A DNA stretch of 23,304 nucleotides from Eubacteriales bacterium (GTDB lineage: Bacteria > Bacillota > Clostridia > Christensenellales > CAG-138). The notes beneath the pieces are model-generated. The model was not told where the DNA came from. It made no database searches and saw nothing but the letters and a program-made list of their open reading frames with translations. Made by a program: the position numbers and the translations under genes. The DNA is taken from assembly GCA_028701165.1 (NCBI GenBank), contig JAQVRG010000003.1, positions 1-23,304 of the forward strand, in the 5' to 3' direction. Position 1 is the first letter of the stretch. Every line of letters starts with the position of its first letter. Of the stretch, positions 7,784 to 15,325 are shown piece after piece.

Positions 7784-7812
7784 TTGTAATATACAACATA
7801 ATCTATTATAAT
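7784..7812 (+). promoter_or_regulatory. Promoter of putP with overlapping T-N11-A LysR-type box
   Basis: TTGTAA (7784-7789) and a perfect TATAAT (7807-7812) are separated by 17 bases, giving a predicted transcription start near 7819. The -35 box is also the left half of the palindrome TTGTAATATACAA (7784-7796). This has the T-N11-A form with dyad symmetry expected of a LysR box. Binding there would overlap the -35 box, so repression or ligand-switched control is plausible. Confidence 0.65.
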
Positions 7813-7818
7813 ACACAC

Positions 7819-7866
7819 GCATGAAAAATTAAATAGTCTCATGATTAATATGAGAATTTTTCATGT
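7819..7866 (+). promoter_or_regulatory. Long hairpin at the predicted 5' end of putP mRNA
   Basis: CATGAAAAATT (7820-7830) pairs perfectly with AATTTTTCATG (7855-7865), and an inner stem CTCAT (7838-7842) pairs with ATGAG (7850-7854) around a seven-base loop. The only interruption is a seven-base bulge on the left. The hairpin begins within a base or two of the predicted transcription start and ends 14 bases before the GGAG of putP. It could stabilise the mRNA or act as a DNA operator. A U-rich run follows, but the stem is AT-rich, so an attenuator is less likely. Confidence 0.45.
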
Positions 7867-7891
7867 ATTTTTATGGAAATGGAGTAACACT

Positions 7892-9451
7892 ATGGATTCC
7901 AACACACTTCAAATTTTGATCGCCATGGTCATTTACATGAGTGCGGTCATCGTCATCGGCGTCGTTTTCTCGCGGCGCGCCAATGCAAGCTCAGAAAATT
8001 ACTTTTTAGGCGGCCGCAGCCTTGGGCCTTGGACCACCGCCATGAGCGCGGAAGCCTCGGATATGAGCGGTTGGCTTTTGATGGGACTGCCCGGCGTAGC
8101 TTACTGGTGCGGTTTAGCCGACGCAGCGTGGACGGCGATCGGTCTTGCCGTGGGCACGTATTTGAATTGGCTTATCGTTTCCAAGCGCCTGCGTCGTTAC
8201 AGCGTACGCGTAAAGGCCATCACGCTGCCCGAATTTTTTTCCAATCGCTTTCATGAGGATAAGAAGGTCATCATGACCATTGCGGCCTTCTTCATTCTTA
8301 TCTTCTTTACCGTGTATGCGTCAAGCTGCCTCGTTACCTGCGGCAAGCTCTTCTCCACGCTCTTTGGCGCGCCTTACGTTACCATGATGGTACTGGGCAC
8401 CGTGTTCGTTCTCATTTACACGCTTCTTGGCGGCTTCCTTGCTGAAAGCGCTTCGGATTTCATGCAGGCGATCGTCATGATCATTGCACTCTCCGTCATC
8501 GTGATCGTCAGCACCGGCGCGGCAGGCGGCCTTTCCGCCGTCATGGACAACGCTAAGAGCATCCCAGGCTTCTTTGAATTCTTCGGTATTGCAAGTCCCA
8601 CGCTGGAAAACGGCGTGCAGGCCGTTGCCAACGGACAGCCGCAGTTCGGTGCGGCCGGCAGCTATGGTCTTTTGACCATCCTGTCCACGTTGGCATGGGG
8701 GCTCGGTTACTTTGGCATGCCGCAGGTTCTCCTGCGCTTCATGGCCATCCGTTCCGAAGGTGAACTGACGCGCTCCCGCCGCATCGCAACGGTTTGGGTC
8801 GTTATCTCGCTTGCCGTTGCCACCTTTATCGGCATCGTAGGCCGCGCGCTCTACCCCACGGCGCTCGCAACCGCGTCCGAAGCGGAAAACGTGTTTATCC
8901 TGCTTTCCACCAGCCTTCTGCCTTCCTTGCTGGCAGGCTTTGTTATGGCAGGCATACTGGCCGCCACCATCAGCTCGTCTGACTCCTATTTGCTGATCGC
9001 GGCCTCCGCATTCGCTAAAAACATCTATCAAGGCCTTTTCAAAAAAGACGCGGATGATAAGAAGGTCATGACGATCTCCCGCATCACGCTGGTCGTGATC
9101 GCGGTCTTAGCCATGCTCATCGCCATGGATAAGGACAGCGTCATCTTTACCATCGTATCCTTCGCTTGGGCCGGCTTTGGCGCGACCTTCGGTCCGTTGA
9201 TGCTCTTTAGCCTGTTCTGGAAGCGCACTAGCCGCGCCGGCGCGATCGCCGGTATGGTCAGCGGCGGTTCAATGGTGTTTTTCTGGAAGCTCGTTATTCG
9301 TCCCTTAGGCGGCGCTTTCAACATCTATGAGCTGTTGCCCGCGTTCATCTTCTCCTGTCTGTGCATCGTCGTGGTGTCGCTGCTTACCGCGCCGCCCTCG
9401 CAGGAGGTCGAAGCGGACTTTGACATCGTTAAAGACGGCAAACTTGCGTAA
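7892..9451 (+). CDS. putP: Sodium/proline symporter PutP
   Basis: This 519-residue protein belongs to the sodium:solute symporter (SSS) family and should import proline together with Na+ across the cytoplasmic membrane. The segment SAEASDMSGWLLMGLPG (about residues 52-68) closely matches the PutP signature that includes the Na+-binding Asp55/Ser57 of E. coli; here these are Asp57 and Ser59. FLGGRSLGPW, TLPEFFSNRF and the later ATISSSDSYLL segment are also typical of PutP. About 13 membrane helices are visible. The ATG at 7892 is chosen because GGAG ends seven bases before it. The frame runs 17 codons further upstream, but that part lies inside the leader hairpin. No proline-degrading gene is nearby, so the role is uptake for nutrition or osmotic balance. 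Confidence 0.92.
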   Translation: MDSNTLQILIAMVIYMSAVIVIGVVFSRRANASSENYFLGGRSLGPWTTAMSAEASDMSGWLLMGLPGVAYWCGLADAAWTAIGLAVGTYLNWLIVSKRLRRYSVRVKAITLPEFFSNRFHEDKKVIMTIAAFFILIFFTVYASSCLVTCGKLFSTLFGAPYVTMMVLGTVFVLIYTLLGGFLAESASDFMQAIVMIIALSVIVIVSTGAAGGLSAVMDNAKSIPGFFEFFGIASPTLENGVQAVANGQPQFGAAGSYGLLTILSTLAWGLGYFGMPQVLLRFMAIRSEGELTRSRRIATVWVVISLAVATFIGIVGRALYPTALATASEAENVFILLSTSLLPSLLAGFVMAGILAATISSSDSYLLIAASAFAKNIYQGLFKKDADDKKVMTISRITLVVIAVLAMLIAMDKDSVIFTIVSFAWAGFGATFGPLMLFSLFWKRTSRAGAIAGMVSGGSMVFFWKLVIRPLGGAFNIYELLPAFIFSCLCIVVVSLLTAPPSQEVEADFDIVKDGKLA

Positions 9452-9473
9452 CGCACGTCATTCCCGTTATATG

Positions 9474-9506
9474 CAGAAAGCGCCGATAATCGGCGCTTTC
9501 TTTCGT
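9474..9506. terminator. Rho-independent terminator after putP, possibly bidirectional
   Basis: GAAAGCGCCG (9476-9485) pairs with CGGCGCTTTC (9491-9500) around ATAAT, followed by TTTCGTTGTT on the plus strand. It lies 25 bases after the putP stop and 10 bases past the end of larC on the opposite strand. The A-rich left arm gives a short T-run in the minus direction, so it may serve both convergent genes. Confidence 0.8.
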
Positions 9507-9515
9507 TGTTCTACA

Positions 9516-10736
9516 CTATTCTGCTTCTGTGCGATGCTTTTTTACCGCTGCTTCAATCTCCGAAAAGGGCTTCCCCGTTTCCCGCGCCACGCGCGCTATA
9601 TCCTCATATTCGGGCTTTTCCCGGCTAACGCCGTATCCGTTTGCCATTTTGACATGGACATCGCCGTATTCCGTTTCTACGATATGGGTTTCTCTTTGCA
9701 ACGTATAGCGTGCGCACGCGCGCGCGCGCACGCCCAGCGTTGTGGTGTGCATAAACAGCAGCCGCAGCATTTCCTCGCGCTGCTGCTCGCGGCAAAGGCA
9801 GGTCAAAAGCACGCCCGGCCTGTTCTTCTTCATGCCGATAGGCGTCGTAAACACATCCAGCGCGCCGCCCTCCAGCAGGCGCTCTTGCGCATAGCCCAGC
9901 GCTTCGGGCGTCATATCGTCCAAATTGCAGCACAGCTCAATGGCTGCATCGTTGTCCGTATCCTTCGCGCCCCACATCGCGCGCAGACAGTTTGCCGCTT
10001 CAAAATCCTTCGTACCCATACCGTAGCCTACTTTTTCAACGCGCATAACCGGCATAGCGCCAAAGGAATTTACGAAATGCTTGAGCAGCGCAGCACCCGT
10101 CGGCGTACAAAGCTCGCCTTCTATACATCCGCTGTAAATCGGCACATCGCGCAGCAACAACGCCGTGGCGGGCGCGGGAACAGGCAAAATGCCATGCGCA
10201 CAGCGAACCTGACCAAAACCCACATGTACGGGCGAACACATGACCACATCGGGAGAAAGCATATCCATCAAAACGCAAACGCCCACGATGTCCGCCATAG
10301 CGTCAAGCGTACCCAACTCGTGAAAATGAATCTGCTCTACGGGCTTGCCGTGCACAGCGCTTTCCGCTTCCGCAAGCAGCTTATAAACAGCGAGCGCGTC
10401 CGCGCGAACCTTTTCCGGTAAGGCCAGATGGGAAAGCGTGTGCGCCGCATCCTGCACGCCCAAGTGCGTATGCGCCTCATGTGTATGCGTATGCTCTGCA
10501 TGCGCCGCATGCGTATGCGCGCCGCAGGTTTCCTCTCTCCCATCCACAAGCACGGAAATGTGCGTGCCGCGAATGCCGCACTTCTCCGCGACGATCTGCG
10601 TCAAACGCACGCCCGGAATTCCGAGTGCGTTCATCTTATCGAGAAATGCCTGCTTGTCGGGAAGCAATTCCAAAAGCGCCGCCATAAGCATATCGCCCGC
10701 AGCGCCCATATTGCACGCAAGATACAGTATTTTCAT
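9516..10736 (-). CDS. larC: LarC, nickel-insertion protein for the nickel-pincer cofactor
   Basis: LarC is the CTP-dependent nickel chelatase that puts nickel into the pyridinium-bisthiocarboxylate nucleotide made by LarB and LarE. The 406-residue protein starts MKILYLACNMGAAGDM, typical of LarC. IHFHELGTLDAMADIVG (about 136-152) and ELCTPTGAALL (208-218) follow, and the C-terminal LarC2 part begins near 265 (IELCCNLDDMTPEALG). A histidine-rich stretch at 74-91 has eight histidines in 18 residues and probably stores or hands over nickel. In Lactiplantibacillus plantarum the two halves are joined by a ribosomal frameshift; here they are one continuous frame. The start ATG is one base past the larB stop, behind AAGGAAA, so translation is probably coupled. 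Confidence 0.95.
   Translation of the reverse strand: MKILYLACNMGAAGDMLMAALLELLPDKQAFLDKMNALGIPGVRLTQIVAEKCGIRGTHISVLVDGREETCGAHTHAAHAEHTHTHEAHTHLGVQDAAHTLSHLALPEKVRADALAVYKLLAEAESAVHGKPVEQIHFHELGTLDAMADIVGVCVLMDMLSPDVVMCSPVHVGFGQVRCAHGILPVPAPATALLLRDVPIYSGCIEGELCTPTGAALLKHFVNSFGAMPVMRVEKVGYGMGTKDFEAANCLRAMWGAKDTDNDAAIELCCNLDDMTPEALGYAQERLLEGGALDVFTTPIGMKKNRPGVLLTCLCREQQREEMLRLLFMHTTTLGVRARACARYTLQRETHIVETEYGDVHVKMANGYGVSREKPEYEDIARVARETGKPFSEIEAAVKKHRTEAE
9708..9733. repeat. 26-bp alternating purine-pyrimidine tract inside larC
   Basis: The run alternates strictly between purine and pyrimidine and is mostly CG steps. Its ends, GCGTGCGC (9708-9715) and GCGCACGC (9726-9733), are exact reverse complements. 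Such tracts can adopt Z-DNA or cruciform forms under negative supercoiling. In larC it encodes part of GVRARACARY. Confidence 0.6.
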
Positions 10737-10737
10737 T

Positions 10738-11493
10738 CTATTTCCTTCCCATATGATTGATTAGACTTGCCTGGTAACCGGCGCCAAAGCCGTTATCAAT
10801 GTTTACGACGCTTACGCCGCTCGCACAGGAGTTCAGCATGGCCAAAAGCGCCGTTACGCCCCCGAAGGATGCGCCATATCCAACGCTTGTCGGCACAGCG
10901 ATCACCGGACAATCCGCAAGCCCGCCGATCACGCTTGCGAGCGCGCCCTCCATACCGGCTACGGCAATCACAACACTCGCCGTCATGATATCGTCAACGT
11001 GCGCTAACAGCCGGTGCAGACCCGCAACGCCCACATCGTAAAGCCGCGTAACCTCGTTCCCCAGCGTTTCCGCCGTTAAAGCCGCCTCCTCCGCAACGGA
11101 CATATCACTTGTGCCACCCGTTGCGATTACGATCTTTCCCAATCCGTCGGGCTTGGGTATAGACCCGACGATACCCACACGGCCCATCTCATGATACCGC
11201 ATGGGCAGCGTTTGTTGCAGCTTTAGCGCCGCTTCGGGCAAAAGGCGTGTTATTAGTATGGTTTTTTCGCCTTCTCGCAGCATCGCTTCGGCAATACCGG
11301 TTATCTGTTCGGGCGTTTTCCCCGCGCCGAATATGACCTCGGCGATCCCTTGCCGTAAAGCGCGATGGTGATCGACCTTGGCAAAGCCGAGATCTTCAAA
11401 GGGTTCTACCTTCATTTCCAGCACCGCATCCTCAGCCGAAACGGCGCCGTTTGCCACCGCCTGCAGCAGCTTACGAAGCTCTTGTTGGTTCAA
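10738..11493 (-). CDS. larB: LarB, pyridinium-3,5-biscarboxylate mononucleotide synthase
   Basis: LarB carboxylates nicotinic acid adenine dinucleotide and releases AMP, the first step of nickel-pincer cofactor synthesis. The 251-residue protein has the AIR-carboxylase (PurE-like) fold in its second half. Motifs are GGTSDMSVAEEA (126-137), VAGMEGALASVIGGL (178-192) and PTSVGYGASFGG (201-212). Cys223 in NSCASGVSVVNIDNG corresponds to the cysteine that forms the pyridine adduct in characterised LarB. The start is a TTG at 11493, supported by GGGAGG about eight bases upstream. Its TTGA overlaps the larE stop codon, so the two genes are translationally coupled. The stop is one base before larC. 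Confidence 0.94.
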   Translation of the reverse strand: MNQQELRKLLQAVANGAVSAEDAVLEMKVEPFEDLGFAKVDHHRALRQGIAEVIFGAGKTPEQITGIAEAMLREGEKTILITRLLPEAALKLQQTLPMRYHEMGRVGIVGSIPKPDGLGKIVIATGGTSDMSVAEEAALTAETLGNEVTRLYDVGVAGLHRLLAHVDDIMTASVVIAVAGMEGALASVIGGLADCPVIAVPTSVGYGASFGGVTALLAMLNSCASGVSVVNIDNGFGAGYQASLINHMGRK

Positions 11494-12293
11494 TCCGTCT
11501 TCCTCCCTGCCATATCCAGTAATACGGTTTCAAAATAGGGTCGCAGCGCATCGCGTATCCGTTCCGCTTCCGCCGCAGCCCGCGCCATTTGCCCGATATT
11601 GAGCTGGAGGCGTGCGGCGTTATGGAAAACGCGTACGCGAAAATCTGTGTACCCAAGTTTGAAAAGCGCGTTTTCCGCATTCTCCACCCGCCGCAGTAAA
11701 GGCTGCTCTATAGTATTCTCTGCGGGAACGCGCGTAGCCAAGCACGCATAAGCGGGTTTATTCCATGTGAATAAGCCCGCTTCTTTGGAGCAGCGGCGAA
11801 TCTCCTCTTTTGTAAAGCCGCATTCTTGAAGCGGCGAACGTACGCCCAACTCACGAAGCGCCCGCATACCCGGGCGGTCTTCTTCGTCATCGGAGGCGTT
11901 CGTACCGTCCAGCAAAAGCAAACGCCCATCTTTTGCAGCGCGCTTCTTCAATGCGCCAAACAACGCGGATTTGCAATGATAGCAGCGATCCGGCGGATTA
12001 TCGGCGACCTTCGGAACAGAGAGAATGTCCAGCTCCACCGTCGTCAATTCCACATCCAGTTCTCGCGCCAGCCGCTTCGCGTCCTCATATTCGAACTGCG
12101 GCTGAAAAACGGTTTTACAATAATAAGGGCGAATATCCGCACCGGCGCGCAATCCCGCATACAAAAGATACGCCGAATCCACACCGCCTGAAAACGCCAG
12201 CGCCATGTGCGCGTGCGCCTTAAAAAAAGCGGCCAATTCTTCCTGCCGCTTCACAGTTCTTTCGTAATCCGCGCCGCCCGTAATACGCTCCAT
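11490..12293 (-). CDS. larE: LarE, ATP-dependent sulfur transferase for the nickel-pincer cofactor
   Basis: LarE adenylates the LarB product and inserts sulfur to make the bis-thiocarboxylate. From the ATG at 12293 it has 267 residues. The PP-loop SGGVDS is at 35-40, and the family motif WNKPAYACLATR (177-188) contains Cys184, equivalent to the sacrificial sulfur-donor cysteine of the L. plantarum enzyme. Two further cysteines, Cys104 and Cys107 in RCYHC, make the three-cysteine set known from LarE proteins that bind a [4Fe-4S] cluster. That suggests a reusable rather than sacrificial enzyme. An earlier ATG at 12320 is possible, but the predicted transcription start is only about three bases before it. 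The later ATG has GGCGG nine bases upstream. First gene of larE-larB-larC. Confidence 0.92.
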   Translation of the reverse strand: MERITGGADYERTVKRQEELAAFFKAHAHMALAFSGGVDSAYLLYAGLRAGADIRPYYCKTVFQPQFEYEDAKRLARELDVELTTVELDILSVPKVADNPPDRCYHCKSALFGALKKRAAKDGRLLLLDGTNASDDEEDRPGMRALRELGVRSPLQECGFTKEEIRRCSKEAGLFTWNKPAYACLATRVPAENTIEQPLLRRVENAENALFKLGYTDFRVRVFHNAARLQLNIGQMARAAAEAERIRDALRPYFETVLLDMAGRKTD

Positions 12294-12329
12294 CCCGTTT
12301 AACCGCCTCGGTTTCAACATGTTAACGGA

Positions 12330-12338
12330 ATTATATCA
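12330..12338 (-). promoter_or_regulatory. Extended -10 promoter of the lar operon
   Basis: On the minus strand, TGATATAAT gives a consensus -10 box preceded by the TG of an extended -10 element. No good -35 box is seen 17 bases upstream (TAGTCT). Transcription should start near 12323, which favours the LarE start at 12293 over the one at 12320. The surrounding stretch 12321-12434 holds nothing else I can identify. Confidence 0.55.
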
Positions 12339-12434
12339 CATTCCCACGCGTAAGACTACCGCCAAATACATGGCCCATCTGCACCGCGCAACTTCTATTG
12401 CCCGATGAATCGTTGAAACGCACCGTCGCCGCTT

Positions 12435-14123
12435 TTATGCCTTGGTTTCTTCTTTTTTTTGACTGTCTCTGACAAGCTTGATGAACTGATAGGACGGCAT
12501 GGGATGACTGAAAAGAAAACCTTGCACCTGCGTGTGCGCGTTTCCCTTGAACAGCTCCATCTGCTCATAGGTTTCCACGCCCTCCGCAACCACGGTCAGA
12601 TTCATCATTTTACCCATAACCAAAATGAAGTTGATGATGCTGCGCACCTTCGGGTTGTCCGCGTTTTGTGTAAAGCTAAGATCGATCTTGAGCACATCCA
12701 CAGGAAGCGACGCGAGCATCGTCATAGAGGAATAGCCCGTGCCAAAATCGTCGATCTCGATAGCGAATCCTTCCTCTCGAAGCCTCTTGAGTATACCCGC
12801 CAAATACCATGTATCGTCGCAGTAAGCGGTTTCCTTCACCTCGACATGGAGCAGATGATGCGGTATTTTATATCGATCCACGATCTCGAGTATCGTATCG
12901 ACCAAGTTGGGGTAATAAATATCGCAGCGCGCTAAATTCAGCGATATCGGCACCAGTTGATATCCCTTATCGATCCAATACTTCATGAGCCTGCAGGTTT
13001 CTTCCCACATATAAAGGTCGAGCAGCGCGACCAAACCGTTTCTTTCCAGTATGTTGATAAAGATGTTTGGCGGTATCGTTTCGTCTGCCGAAATGATCCA
13101 GCGGGCAAACGCTTCCGCGCCCACCATCTTCTCGCTGTCCGCTTCATACTTGGGCTGGAAAAAGACGGTGATCTGTCTCTTTTCGATCGCTGCGCGCAGG
13201 TTATTTACGACATATTGCTTCGTTTGCATAATGGATCTTGACTCAGGCTGGAATATGGCAAAATTCACGCCGTATCTGCGTTTGATCGAAGACGCTGCTT
13301 CATGCGCCTTGTCGCACATAACAGATACCGATTCGCTGATATCATCCACATGATACACGCCGAATTTCACCGAAATAATAAAGTCGATATCGAAGGACTT
13401 CATCTCCTCCAAAGCTTCGGCAAAGAACCCGTCGTCATATTCCTTGCTGCGCGGCACGAGCGTGGAGAATACATCGCCATACACGCGGCCGGCTAAGCTC
13501 AGCTTGGAAAAATGCGTGCTGAATACCTTGGCGACATGCCGCATAAGCATGTCCGCCACCAGCACGCCGAAAAACTCGTTGATCAAACGGATGTTTTCAA
13601 TATCACAGCATATTACGTCAAATTTCCTTCCATGATTGCCGCGCAGATAGGACGTAACGCTTTTATAGAAATAGTCTTTGTTATAAAGTCCGGTCAAACG
13701 ATCGCATTCCACTTCGCTGGCCAGTTCGTTGATCTCCTTGAGATCGACTAAATTATCCACTCTTTTTCGAAGGATTTCGGCTTGCAGCGGACGCTGTATA
13801 ATATCGCTTGCCCCCAGGAGAAAGGCCTCGCTCAAATCCATTTCCTCAAGCGCGTCCGATAAGACCATGAGGGGAATCTTCTTTGTTTCGTCATTTTCCT
13901 TGCAAAGCGAAATGAAAGCAAAGCCGTCTTCCTTCTGCGGTATCAAAAGATTGATGAGAATCAAGGATATCTCTTCCTTATACCTCTCAAGCTGCGCTTT
14001 TGCCGCCTTGATATTCGCGGCTTCGATCATCCTGTAATCAAAATCGAGAACGCGCGACAATACAGCCCGATTGCCCGGATCGCTTTCTACCAGCAGTATT
14101 TTTTTATAGCTCTTTGTTGCCAT
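12435..14123 (-). CDS. REC-GGDEF-EAL protein, likely cyclic-di-GMP phosphodiesterase
   Basis: This 562-residue cytoplasmic protein has three domains. The REC domain (about 8-125) lacks the phosphorylatable Asp, with Asn58 in its place (LILINLLIP). It also has Arg instead of the conserved Lys (QRPL), so it cannot be phosphorylated in the usual way. The GGDEF domain (about 140-300) has its signature changed to YGDVF, so cyclase activity is unlikely. The EAL domain (about 315-555) keeps the residues needed to cleave c-di-GMP: the Glu of EAF, the Asn of NLARCD, the Glu of KETAY, DDFGTGYSS, LKID, EGVE and QGFLFSHPMP. It probably degrades c-di-GMP and may use the GGDEF as a GTP sensor. It lies 23 bases after the oxidoreductase gene, behind AAAGG, probably in one transcript. 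Confidence 0.88.
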   Translation of the reverse strand: MATKSYKKILLVESDPGNRAVLSRVLDFDYRMIEAANIKAAKAQLERYKEEISLILINLLIPQKEDGFAFISLCKENDETKKIPLMVLSDALEEMDLSEAFLLGASDIIQRPLQAEILRKRVDNLVDLKEINELASEVECDRLTGLYNKDYFYKSVTSYLRGNHGRKFDVICCDIENIRLINEFFGVLVADMLMRHVAKVFSTHFSKLSLAGRVYGDVFSTLVPRSKEYDDGFFAEALEEMKSFDIDFIISVKFGVYHVDDISESVSVMCDKAHEAASSIKRRYGVNFAIFQPESRSIMQTKQYVVNNLRAAIEKRQITVFFQPKYEADSEKMVGAEAFARWIISADETIPPNIFINILERNGLVALLDLYMWEETCRLMKYWIDKGYQLVPISLNLARCDIYYPNLVDTILEIVDRYKIPHHLLHVEVKETAYCDDTWYLAGILKRLREEGFAIEIDDFGTGYSSMTMLASLPVDVLKIDLSFTQNADNPKVRSIINFILVMGKMMNLTVVAEGVETYEQMELFKGNAHTQVQGFLFSHPMPSYQFIKLVRDSQKKEETKA

Positions 14124-14146
14124 AAAGCCTTTCTTTCGTCATCGCA

Positions 14147-15115
14147 TCATTCACAAGGATAGTGCATGCCCCATTGCGCGCGGATGCCGTCCATGACCTC
14201 CATCATCAAAATCGTTTGCCTGTGCGGCATTTCCTCGCACTCCGTTTTTCCTTCCTCAATGGCGCGCTTCGCCGCGCGCACCTCATACTCGTAGCCCGAT
14301 ATCTGCGGCGGTGCCTGTATGGTCTGTATCAGCTCATATCGCTCGTTATATACGCGAACGCATTCGTAATTATTGATATTCTGTATCTTGATATGCCCTT
14401 TTCGCCCGTTGATCACACCCTCCCGATCCGTAACCGCCATCGTCGTCGTATACATTGTCGCAAGCTTGCCGTCCGGATAGGTGATCAGTATGGCTTCCTG
14501 ACTGTCTACGCCTTTTTCCGTCATAATCGGCATAGAAACGATCCTTTGGATATCGTCCCCAAAGAACATGGAGGCAAAGTTCAAAACATATACGGAAAGA
14601 TCAAGAAGCGCGCCGCCCGCAAGCGCCGGTTCTTGAATTCTTTTGACATGATCGATCGTATAGCCCAAATTGCAGCTTAAGGATGTGATCTCGCCGATAA
14701 CGCCGCTGTTTATGATCTCCATGATGGTTTTGCGCATGGGCATATACCGCGTCCAAATGGCCTCCGTCAGCAGCAACCCCTTCTTTTCCGCGATCGCGAT
14801 GACCTCTTTCGCCTGCGCCGCATTAACGGTAAACGCTTTTTCACACAGCACATGTTTGTTGTGCGCAAGGCAAAGCTTGATATGCTCATAATGATGCGAG
14901 TGCGGCGTGGCAATATAAACCAAGTCGATCTCCGGATCTGAAACGAGCGCCTCGTAGGAGCCATACGCCTTTTGAAAGCCGAATTTCGTGCAAAAAGCTT
15001 CCGCGCGCTCCAAATCGCGCGCGCCTACGGCATAGCGTGTAATTTCGTCCATCCCCAGCAAGGTGTTCGCCATTTTGACCGCTATCGATCCGGCGCCTAA
15101 AAATGCCATTTTCAT
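14147..15115 (-). CDS. Gfo/Idh/MocA-family NAD(P)-dependent oxidoreductase
   Basis: The 322-residue protein should oxidise or reduce a sugar, polyol or related compound with NAD(P). The N-terminal Rossmann motif is GAGSIA (7-12). IATPHSHHYEH (68-78) and CEKAFTV (91-97) match the nucleotide-binding domain, where most members have EKP. AGGALLDLSVYVLNF (167-181) is the start of the C-terminal substrate domain; the usual D-x-G-x-Y has Ser for Gly. It resembles the dihydrodiol dehydrogenase branch, but the substrate cannot be named. The ATG at 15115 is chosen because GGAGG lies five bases upstream; the open frame extends 53 codons further without family resemblance. It is followed 23 bases later by the EAL gene. 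I could not find a convincing promoter in 15116-15245 for this strand. Confidence 0.9.
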   Translation of the reverse strand: MKMAFLGAGSIAVKMANTLLGMDEITRYAVGARDLERAEAFCTKFGFQKAYGSYEALVSDPEIDLVYIATPHSHHYEHIKLCLAHNKHVLCEKAFTVNAAQAKEVIAIAEKKGLLLTEAIWTRYMPMRKTIMEIINSGVIGEITSLSCNLGYTIDHVKRIQEPALAGGALLDLSVYVLNFASMFFGDDIQRIVSMPIMTEKGVDSQEAILITYPDGKLATMYTTTMAVTDREGVINGRKGHIKIQNINNYECVRVYNERYELIQTIQAPPQISGYEYEVRAAKRAIEEGKTECEEMPHRQTILMMEVMDGIRAQWGMHYPCE

Positions 15116-15176
15116 AGCTGCCTCCGTGCGCTGCCGCAATTTTGTTAGGAATCCACTTATAAAAAGGATACCACGC

Positions 15177-15186
15177 AAGCATGCTT
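15177..15186. repeat. Perfect 10-bp palindrome AAGCATGCTT upstream of the oxidoreductase
   Basis: This loopless palindrome is 62 bases before the oxidoreductase start in the 210-base gap between divergent genes. It could be a regulator site, but a single 10-bp palindrome is weak evidence. Confidence 0.2.
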
Positions 15187-15245
15187 TTTGTATATAGGAT
15201 ATGACTACTTTGAGAGAATTTTTTCGGTTTTTTAACGAATTGCGA

Positions 15246-15274
15246 TTGTACGGAACGTAAAAAAAAGCTATCAT
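15246..15274 (+). promoter_or_regulatory. Promoter of the tex gene
   Basis: TTGTAC (15246-15251) and TATCAT (15269-15274) are separated by 17 bases. Transcription would start near 15281, leaving a leader of about 45 bases before the ATG at 15326. The -35 box equals that of the LysR promoter. Confidence 0.5.
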
Positions 15275-15290
15275 AAATGCAATATCAAAA

Positions 15291-15325
15291 AAAGGAGCGC
15301 GGAGCTTATCGATCTCCGCAACGGC
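15291..15325 (+). promoter_or_regulatory. Hairpin between the Shine-Dalgarno site and tex start codon
   Basis: AAAGGAG (15291-15297) is 28 bases before the ATG, too far for normal initiation. Between them GCGGAG (15299-15304) pairs with CTCCGC (15314-15319) around a nine-base loop. Folded, the stem brings the binding site to within about eight unpaired bases of the ATG. No in-frame ATG, GTG or TTG lies closer to the site, so a structured spacer is the simplest explanation. Confidence 0.5.

Noticed and set aside
8321..9031. Minus-strand open frame of 236 codons
   Set aside because: It is opposite the well-supported putP gene and its composition is that of a reverse-complement shadow.
9327..10421. 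Long plus-strand open frame of 364 codons
   Set aside because: It is opposite larC, extends from the end of putP in another frame, and its protein is Arg/His-rich without any family pattern. larC is a clear match, so this is a shadow frame.
10440..10540. Short repeated units GCGTATGCGC in larC suggesting a tandem repeat or CRISPR
   Set aside because: These are codons of the histidine-rich stretch. The units are irregular and have no spacers.
9516..10736. Programmed frameshift between LarC1 and LarC2
   Set aside because: The known frameshift of L. plantarum is not needed here because the two parts are in one continuous frame.
12321..12434. Possible terminator between the EAL gene and larE
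   Set aside because: I see no stem followed by a T-run in this stretch on the minus strand, only the extended -10 promoter of the lar operon.
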